The notes below the pieces were generated by a model. It ran no database searches. It worked only from the letters and a program-made list of their open reading frames with translations, and had not been told where the DNA came from. From Oasisia sp. SBJ-2009 (lineage: Eukaryota; Annelida; Polychaeta; Sabellida; Siboglinidae), in assembly GCA_964017155.1 (NCBI GenBank), contig OZ024865.1, forward strand, positions 22,116,611 to 22,180,610: DNA of 64,000 nucleotides, written 5' to 3'. Below, piece after piece: positions 52,685-62,676 of the stretch. A program made the position numbers and the translations under genes. The first letter of the stretch is position 1; every line of letters begins with the position of its first letter.

Positions 52685-54724
52685 CAGCCTCCCCACTCCA
52701 CCCAACTTCCCCACTGCCCCCAACCTCTCCACTGCACCCAACCTCCCCACTCCTCCCAACCTCCCCACTCCACCCAACCTCCCCACTTCACCCAACCTCC
52801 CCAATCCACCAAACCTCCCCACTCCACCCAACCTCCGCACTCCACTATACCTCCCACTCCACACAACCTCCCCACTGCACCCAACCTCCCCACTTCACCC
52901 AACCTCCCCACTTCACCCAACCTCCCCAATCCACCAAACCTCCCCACTCCACCCAACTTCCTCACTCCACTATACCTCCCAATCCACACAACCTCCCCAC
53001 TGCACCCAACCTCCCCACTCCACACTACCTCCCCACTTCACCCAACCTCCCCACTCCAACCAACCTCCCCACTTCACCCAAGCTCCGCACTCCATCCAAC
53101 CTCCGCACTCCACCCAACCTCCGCACTCCAAAGAACTTCCGCACTCCACCCAACCTCCCCAATCCACCAAACCTCCCCACTGCACCCAACCTCCGCACTC
53201 CACTATACTTCCCACTCAATACAACCTCCCCACTGCATCCAACCTCCCCACTTCACCCAACCTCCCCACTCCACCCAACCTCCCCACTTCACCCAACCTC
53301 CCCACTTCACCCAACCTCCCCAATCCATCAAACCTCCCCTCTCCACCCAACCTCCGCACTCCACTATACCTCCCACTCCACACAACCTCCCCACTGCACC
53401 CAACCTCCCCACTTCACCCAACCTCCCCACTCCACCCAACCTCCCCACTTCACCTAACCTCCCCACTCCATCCTACCTCCCCACTTTACCCAACCTCCGC
53501 ACTCCATCCAACCTCCGAACTCCACCCAACCTCCGCACTCCAACGAATTTCCGCACTCCACCCAACCTCCGCACTCCACCCAACTTCTGCACTCCATCCA
53601 ACTTCTGGACTCCACCCAAATTCCGCAATCCACCCAACCTCCGCACTCCACCCAACCTCCGCACTCCACCCAAATTCCGCACTCCACCCAACCTCCCCAC
53701 TCCACCCAACCTCCCCACTGCACCCAACCTCCCAACTCCACCCAGCCTCCCCACTCCACCCAACTTCCCCACTGCCCCCAACCTCTCCACTGCACCCAAC
53801 CTCCCCACTCCTCCCAACCTCCCCACTCCACCCAACCTCCCCTCTTCACCCAACCTCCCCAATCCACCAAACCTCCCCACTCCACCCAACCTTCGCACTC
53901 CACTATACCTCCCACTCCACACAACCTCCCCACTGCACCCAACCTCCCCACTTCACTCAACCTCCCCACTCCACCCAACCTCCCCACTTCACCCAACCTC
54001 CCCACTTCACCCAACCTCCCCACTCCACCCAACCTCCCCACTTCACCCAACCTCCCCACTCCATCCTACCTCCCCACTTCACCCAACCTCCGCACTCCAT
54101 CCAACCTCCGAACTCCAACGAACCTCCGCACTCCACCCAACTTCTGCCCTCCACCCAACTTCAGGACTCCACCCAAATTCCGCAATCCACCCAACCTCCG
54201 CACTCCACCCAACCTCCGCACTCCACCCAAATTCAGCACTCCACCCAACCTCCCCACTCCACCCAACCTCCCCACTCCACCCAACCTCCGAACTCCACCC
54301 AGCCTCCCCACTCCACCCAACTTCCCCACTGCCCCCAACCTCTCCAATGCACCCAACCTCCCCACTCCTCCCAACCTCCCCACTCCACCCAACCTCCCCA
54401 CTTCACCCAACCTCCCCAATCCACCAAACCTCCCCACTCCACCCAACCTCCGCACTCCACTATACCTCCCACTCCACACAACCTCCCCACTGCACCGAAC
54501 CTCCCCACTTCACCCAACCTCCCCACTCCACCCAACCCCCCCACTTCACCCAACCTCCCCACTTCACCCAACCTCCCCAATCTACCAAACCTCCCCACTC
54601 CACCCAACTTCCGCACTCCACTATACCTCCCAATCCACACAACCTCCCCACTGCACCCAACCTCCCCACTCAACACTACCTCCCCACTTCACCCAACCTC
54701 CCCACTCCAACCAACCTCCCCACT
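52685..54724. repeat. 4,597-bp-spaced duplicated segment, left copy
   Basis: About 2.04 kb here recurs at 57,282-59,321. Inside it I saw very few differences, one being CACTCCATCC/CACTGCATCC at 53,469/58,066. Shared private variants include CTCCAAAGAACTTCC near 53,130, CAATCCATCAAACC near 53,320, CCCCTCTTC near 53,850, CTTCTGCCCTCC near 54,145 and AATCTACCAAACC near 54,590. The right edge is at 54,725, where CTTGACCC replaces CTTCACCC. Confidence 0.83.
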
Positions 54725-56375
54725 TGACCCAACCTCCGCACTCCATCCAACCTCCGCACTCCACCCAACCTCCTCACTCCAACGAACTTCCGCACTCCAC
54801 CCAACCTCCGCACTCCACCCAACTTCCGCACTCCATCAAACCTCCCCACTCCTCCCAACCTCCCCACTTCACCCAACCTCCCCAATCCACCAAACCTCCC
54901 CACTCCACCCAAACTCCGCACTCCACTATACCTCACACTCCTTCCAAACTCCCCACTGCACCCAACCTCCCCACTTCACCCAACCTCCTCACTCCATCCT
55001 ACCTCCCCACTTCACCAAACCTCCGCACTCCATCCAACCTCCGAACTCCACCCAACCTCCGCACTCCACCCAACTTCCGCACTCCACCCAACTTCCGGAC
55101 TCCACCCAAATTCCGCAATCCACCCAACCTCCGCACTCCATCCAACCTCCGCACTCCACCCAAGTTCCGCACTCCCCCCAACCTCCCCACTCCACCCAAC
55201 CTCCCCACTCCACCCAACCTCCCCACTCCACCCAGCCCCCCCCCACTCCACCCAACTTCCCCACTGCCCCCAACCTCTCCACTGCACCCAACCTCCCCAC
55301 TCCTCCCAACCTCCCCGCTCCACCCAACCTCCCCACTTCACCCAACCTCCGCACTCCACTATACCTCCCACTCCACACAACCTCCCCACTGCACCCAACC
55401 TCCCCACTTCACCCAACCTCCCCACTCCACCCAACCTCCCCACTTCACCCAACCTCCCCACTCCATCCTACTTCCCCACTTCACCCAACCTCCGCACTCC
55501 ATCCAACCTCCGAACTCCAACGAACCTCCGCACTCAACCCAACTTCTGCACTCCACCCAACTTCAGGACTCCACCCAAATTCCGCAATCCACCCAACCTC
55601 CGCACTCCACCCAACCTCCGCACTCCACCCAAAATCCGCACTCCACCCAACCTCCCCACTCCACCCAACCTCCCCACTCCACCCAACCTCCCAACTCCAC
55701 CCAGCCTCCCCACTCCACCCAACTTCCCCACTGCCCCCAACCTCTCCACTGCACCCAACCTCCCCACTCCTCCCAACCTCCCCACTCCACCCAACCTCCC
55801 CACTTCACCCAACCTCCCCAATCCACCAAACCTCCCCACTCCACCCAACCTCCGCACTCCACTATACCTCCCACTCCACACAACCTCCCCACTGCACCCA
55901 ACCTCCCCACTTCACCCAACCTCCCCACTCCACCCAACCCCCCCACTTCACCCAACCTCCCCACTTCACCCAACCTCCCCAATCCACCAAACCTCCCCAC
56001 TCCACCCAACTTCCGCACTCCACTATACCTCCCAATCCACACAACCTCCCCACTGCACCCAACCTCCCCACTCCACACTACCTCCCCACTTCACCCAACC
56101 TCCCCACTGCACCCAACCTCCCCACTTCACCCAACCTCCCCACTCCACCCAACCCCCCCCACTTCACCCAACCTCCCCACTTCACCCAACCTCCCCAATC
56201 CACCAAACCTCCCCACTCCACCCAACTTCCGCACTCCACTATACCTCCCAATCCACACAACCTCCCCACTGCACCCAACCTCCCCACTCCACACTACCTC
56301 CCCACTTCACCCAACCTCCCCACTCCAACCAACCTCCCCACTTCACCCAACCTCCGCACTCCATCCAACCTCCGC
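54725..56375. repeat. Domain B units, mixed order
   Basis: These are ordinary domain B repeats in a less regular order, with landmark intervals of 1,402 bp and shorter. They contain the 9-C tract at 55,236 and T-to-C units that give runs of 7 C near 55,938 and 8 C at 56,153-56,160. The latter is a second, independent poly-C site with length change. No unique sequence or gene is present. Confidence 0.75.
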
Positions 56376-57699
56376 ACTCCACCCAACCTCCCCACTTCAC
56401 CCAACCTCCCCAATCCACCAAACCTCCCCACTCCACCCAACCTCCGCACTGCACTATACCTCCCACTCCACACAACCTCCCCACCGCACCCAACCTCCCC
56501 ACTTCACTCAACCTCCCCACTCCACCCAACCTCCCCACTTCACCCAACCTCCCCACTTCACCCAACCTCCCCACTCCACCCAACCTCCCCACTTCACCCA
56601 ACCTCCCCACTCCATCCTACCTCCCCACTTCACCCAACCTCCGCACTCCATCCAACCTCCGAACTCCAACGAACCTCCGCACTCCACCCAACTTCTGCAC
56701 TCCACCCAACTTCAGGACTCCACCCAAATTCCGCAATCCACCCAACCTCCGCACTCCACCCAACCTCCGCACTCCACCCAAATTCAGCACTCCACCCAAC
56801 CTCCCCACTCCACCCAACCTCCCCACTCCACCCAACCTCCCAACTCCACCCAGCCTCCCCACTCCACCCAACTTCCCCACTGCCCCCAACCTCTCCACTG
56901 CACCCAACCTCCCCACTCCTCCCAACCTCCCCACTCCACCCAACCTCCCCACTTCACCCAACCTCCCCAATCCACCAAACCTCCCCACTCCACCCAACCT
57001 CCGCACTCCACTATACCTCCCACTCCACACAACCTCCCCACTGCACCCAACCTCCCCACTTCACCCAACCTCCCCACTCCATCCAACCTCCGAACTCCAA
57101 AGAACCTCCGCACTCCACCCAACTTCTGCACTCCACCCAACTTCAGGACTCCACCCAAATTTCGCAATCCACCCAACCTCCGCACTCCACCCAACCTCCG
57201 CACTCCACCCAAATTCCGCACTCCACCCAACCTCCCCACTCCAGCCAACCTCCCCACTCCACCCAACCTCCCAACTCCACACAGCCTCCCCACTCCACCC
57301 AACTTCCCCACTGCCCCCAACCTCTCCACTGCACCCAACCTCCCCACTCCTCCCAACCTCCCCACTCCACCCAACCTCCCCACTTCACCCAACCTCCCCA
57401 ATCCACCAAACCTCCCCACTCCACCCAACCTCCGCACTCCACTATACCTCCCACTCCACACAACCTCCCCACTGCACCCAACCTCCCCACTTCACCCAAC
57501 CTCCCCACTTCACCCAACCTCCCCAATCCACCAAACCTCCCCACTCCACCCAACTTCCTCACTCCACTATACCTCCCAATCCACACAACCTCCCCACTGC
57601 ACCCAACCTCCCCACTCCACACTACCTCCCCACTTCACCCAACCTCCCCACTCCAACCAACCTCCCCACTTCACCCAAGCTCCGCACTCCATCCAACCT
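56376..57699. repeat. 6,301-bp-spaced segment, left copy
   Basis: This segment matches 62,677-64,000 at an offset of 6,301 bp, including the private variants ACTCCAGCCAACC near 57,240, CCACACAGCC near 57,280 and AAATTTCGCAATCC near 57,160. The right copy is cut by the window end, so the true length is unknown. Confidence 0.8.
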
Positions 57700-59321
57700 C
57701 CGCACTCCACCCAACCTCCGCACTCCAAAGAACTTCCGCACTCCACCCAACCTCCCCAATCCACCAAACCTCCCCACTGCACCCAACCTCCGCACTCCAC
57801 TATACTTCCCACTCAATACAACCTCCCCACTGCATCCAACCTCCCCACTTCACCCAACCTCCCCACTCCACCCAACCTCCCCACTTCACCCAACCTCCCC
57901 ACTTCACCCAACCTCCCCAATCCATCAAACCTCCCCTCTCCACCCAACCTCCGCACTCCACTATACCTCCCACTCCACACAACCTCCCCACTGCACCCAA
58001 CCTCCCCACTTCACCCAACCTCCCCACTCCACCCAACCTCCCCACTTCACCTAACCTCCCCACTGCATCCTACCTCCCCACTTTACCCAACCTCCGCACT
58101 CCATCCAACCTCCGAACTCCACCCAACCTCCGCACTCCAACGAATTTCCGCACTCCACCCAACCTCCGCACTCCACCCAACTTCTGCACTCCATCCAACT
58201 TCTGGACTCCACCCAAATTCCGCAATCCACCCAACCTCCGCACTCCACCCAACCTCCGCACTCCACCCAAATTCCGCACTCCACCCAACCTCCCCACTCC
58301 ACCCAACCTCCCCACTGCACCCAACCTCCCAACTCCACCCAGCCTCCCCACTCCACCCAACTTCCCCACTGCCCCCAACCTCTCCACTGCACCCAACCTC
58401 CCCACTCCTCCCAACCTCCCCACTCCACCCAACCTCCCCTCTTCACCCAACCTCCCCAATCCACCAAACCTCCCCACTCCACCCAACCTTCGCACTCCAC
58501 TATACCTCCCACTCCACACAACCTCCCCACTGCACCCAACCTCCCCACTTCACTCAACCTCCCCACTCCACCCAACCTCCCCACTTCACCCAACCTCCCC
58601 ACTTCACCCAACCTCCCCACTCCACCCAACCTCCCCACTTCACCCAACCTCCCCACTCCATCCTACCTCCCCACTTCACCCAACCTCCGCACTCCATCCA
58701 ACCTCCGAACTCCAACGAACCTCCGCACTCCACCCAACTTCTGCCCTCCACCCAACTTCAGGACTCCACCCAAATTCCGCAATCCACCCAACCTCCGCAC
58801 TCCACCCAACCTCCGCACTCCACCCAAATTCAGCACTCCACCCAACCTCCCCACTCCACCCAACCTCCCCACTCCACCCAACCTCCGAACTCCACCCAGC
58901 CTCCCCACTCCACCCAACTTCCCCACTGCCCCCAACCTCTCCAATGCACCCAACCTCCCCACTCCTCCCAACCTCCCCACTCCACCCAACCTCCCCACTT
59001 CACCCAACCTCCCCAATCCACCAAACCTCCCCACTCCACCCAACCTCCGCACTCCACTATACCTCCCACTCCACACAACCTCCCCACTGCACCGAACCTC
59101 CCCACTTCACCCAACCTCCCCACTCCACCCAACCCCCCCACTTCACCCAACCTCCCCACTTCACCCAACCTCCCCAATCTACCAAACCTCCCCACTCCAC
59201 CCAACTTCCGCACTCCACTATACCTCCCAATCCACACAACCTCCCCACTGCACCCAACCTCCCCACTCAACACTACCTCCCCACTTCACCCAACCTCCCC
59301 ACTCCAACCAACCTCCCCACT
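57282..59321. repeat. 4,597-bp-spaced duplicated segment, right copy
   Basis: This is the partner of 52,685-54,724, with the same set of private variants and CACTGCATCC at 58,063. The left limit is a CACACAGCC/CACCCAGCC difference near 57,281. The stretch between the copies, 54,725-57,281, is made of other domain B segments, so the pair is a direct repeat with a 2.6-kb gap. Confidence 0.83.
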
Positions 59322-61318
59322 TCACCCAACCTCCGCACTCCATCCAACCTCCGCACTCCACCCAACCTCCTCACTCCAACGAACTTCCGCACTCCACCCA
59401 ACCTCCCCACTTCACCCAACCTCCCCAATCCACCAAACCTCCCCACTCCACCCAACCTCCGCACTCCACTATACCTCCCAATCCACACAACCTCCCCACT
59501 GCACCCAACCTCCCCACTTCACCCAACCTCCCCACTCCACCCAACCCCCCCACTTCACCCAACCTCCCCACTTCACCCAACCTCCCCAATCCACCAAACC
59601 TCCCCACTCCACCCAACTTCCGCACTCCACTATACCTCCCAATCCACACAACCTCCCCACTGCACCCAACCTCCCCACTCCACACTACCTCCCCACTTCA
59701 CCCAACCTCCCCACTCCAACCAACCTCCCTACTTCACCCAACCTCCGCACTCCATCCAACCTCCGCACTCCACCCAACCTCCGCACTCCAACGAACTTCC
59801 GCACTCCACCCAACCTCCGCACTTCACCCAACCTCCCCAATCCACCAAACCTCCCCACTCCACCCAAACTCCGCACTCCCCTATACCTCACACTCCTTCC
59901 AAACTCCCCACTGCACCCAACCTCCCCACTTCACCCAACCTCCTCACTCCATCCTACCTCCCCACTTCACCCAACCTCCGCACTCCATCCCACCTCCGAA
60001 CTCCACCCAACCTCCGCACTCCACCCAACTTCCGCACTCCACCCAACTTCCGCACTCCACCCAAATTCCGCAATCCACCCAACCTCCGCACTCCATCCAA
60101 CCTCCGCACTCCACCCAAGTTCCGCACTCCCCCCAACCTCCCCACTCCACCCAACCTCCCCACTCCACCCAACCTCCCCACTCCACCCAGCCCCCCCCCA
60201 CTCCACCCAACTTCCCCACTGCCCTCAACCTCTCCACTGCACCCAACCTCCCCACTCCTCCCAACCTCCCCACTCCACCCAACCTCCCCACTTCACCCAA
60301 CCTCCCCAATCCACCAAACCTCCCCACTCCACCCAACCTCCGCACTCCACTATACCTCCCACTCCACACAACCTCCCCACTGCACCCAACCTCCCCACTT
60401 CACCCAACCTCCCCACTTCACCCAACCTCCCCAATCCACCAAACCTCCCCACTCCACCCAACTTCCGCACTCCACTATACCTCCCAATCCACACAACCTC
60501 CCCACTGCACCCAACCTCCCCACTCCACACTACCTCCCCACTTCACCCAACCTCCCCACTCCAACCAACCTCCCCACTTCACCCAAGCTCCGCACTCCAT
60601 CCAACCTCCGCACTCCACCCAACCTCCGCACTCCAACGAACTTCCGCACTCCACCCAACCTCAGCACTCCACCCAACTTCCGCACTCCATCAAACCTCCC
60701 CACTCCACCCAACCTCCCCACTTCACCCAACCTCCCCAATCCACCAAACCTCCCCACTCCACCCAAACTCCGCACTCCACTATACCTCACACTCCTTCCA
60801 AACTCCCCACTGCACCCAACCTCCCCACTTCACCCAACCTCCTCACTCCATCCTACCTCCCCACTTCACCCAACCTCCGCACTCCATCCAACCTCCCCAC
60901 TCCACCCAACCTCCCCACTCCACCCAACCTCCCAACTCCACCCAGCCTCCCCACTCCACCCAACTTCCCCACTGCCCCCAACCTCTCCACTGCACCCAAC
61001 CTCCCCACTCCTCCCAACCTCCCCACTCCACCCAACCTCCCCACTTCACCCAACCTCCCCAATCCACCAAACCTCCCCAATCCACCCAACCTCCGCACTC
61101 CACTATACCTCCCACTCCACACAACCTCCCCACTGCACCCAACCTCCCCACTTCACCCAACCTCCCCACTCCACCCAACCCCCCCACTTCACCCAACCTC
61201 CCCACTTCACCCAACCTCCCCAATCCACCAAACCTCCCCACTCCACCCAACTTCCGCACTCCACTATACCTCCCAATCCACACAACCTCCCCACTGCACC
61301 CAACCTCCCCACTCCACA
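59273..61318. repeat. Compact domain B units with short landmark spacing
   Basis: The CACTACC landmark recurs at 59,273, 59,685, 60,530 and 61,319, giving intervals of 412, 845 and 789 bp, against 1.4-2.6 kb in most of the rest of the right half. The same starting units are followed by different numbers of internal units, the picture left by deletions between misaligned repeats. The variants are otherwise typical of domain B. No gene is present. Confidence 0.75.
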
Positions 61319-62676
61319 CTACCTCCCCACTTCACCCAACCTCCCCACTCCAACCAACCTCCCCACTTCACCCAAGCTCCGCACTCCATCCAACCTCCGC
61401 ACTCCACCCAACCTCCGCACTCCAACGAACTTCCGCACTCCACCCAACCTCAGCACTCCACCCAACTTCCGCACTCCATCAAACCTCCCCACTCCACCCA
61501 ACCTCCCCACTTCACCCAACCTCCCCAATCCACCAAACCTCCCCACTCCACCCAAACTCCGCACTCCACTATACCTCACACTCCTTCCAAACTCCCCACT
61601 GCACCCAACCTCCCCACTTCACCCAACCTCCTCACTCCATCCTACCTCCCCACTTCACCCAACCTCCGCACTCCATCCAACCTCCGAACTCCACCCAACC
61701 TCCGCACTCCACCCAACTTCCGCACTCCACCCAACTTCCGGACTCCACCCAAATTCCGCAATCCACCCAACCTCCGCACTCCATCCAACCTCCGCACTCC
61801 ACCCAAGTTCCGCACTCCCCCCAACCTCCCCACTCCACCCAACCTCCCCACTCCACCCAACCTCCCCACTCCACCCAGCCCCCCCCCACTCCACCCAACT
61901 TCCCCACTGCCCACAACCTCTCCACTGCACCCAACCTCCCAACTCCTCCCAACCTCCCCGCTCCACCCAACCTCCCCACTTCACCCAACCTCCCCAATCC
62001 ACCAAACCTCCCCACTGCACCCAACCTCCGCACTCCACTATACTTCCCACTCAATACAACCTCCCCACTGCATCCAACCTCCCCACTTCACCCAACCTCC
62101 CCACTCCACCCAACCTCCCCACTTCACCCAACCTCCCCACTTCACCCAACCTCCCCAATCCACCAAACCTCCCCACTCCACCCAACCTCCGCACTCCACT
62201 ATACCTCCCACTCCACACAACCTCCCCACTGCACCCAACCTCCCCACTTCACCCAACCTCCCCACTCCACCCAACCTCCCCACTTCACCTAACCTCCCCA
62301 CTCCATCCTACCTCCCCACTTTACCCAACCTCCGCACTCCATCCAACCTCCGAACTCCACCCAACCTCCGCACTCCAACGAACTTCCGCACTCCACCCAA
62401 CCTCCGCACTCCACCCAACTTCTGCACTCCACCCAACTTCTGGACTCCACCCAACTTCTGCACTCCACCCAAATTCCGCAATCCACCCAACCTCCGCACT
62501 CCACCCAACCTCCGCACTCCACCCAAATTCCGCACTCCACCCAACCTCCCCACTCCACCCAACCTCCCACTGCACCCAACCTCCCAACTCCACCCAGCCT
62601 CCCCACTCCACCCAACTTCCCCACTGCCCCCAACCTCTCCACTGCACCCAACCTCCCCACTCCTCCCAACCTCCCC

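Noticed and set aside
54724..62292. 2,522-codon open frame on + as a protein gene
   Set aside because: It starts at TTG and drifts through three different hexapeptide repeats at 17-bp units and poly-C changes, which a conserved protein would not do.
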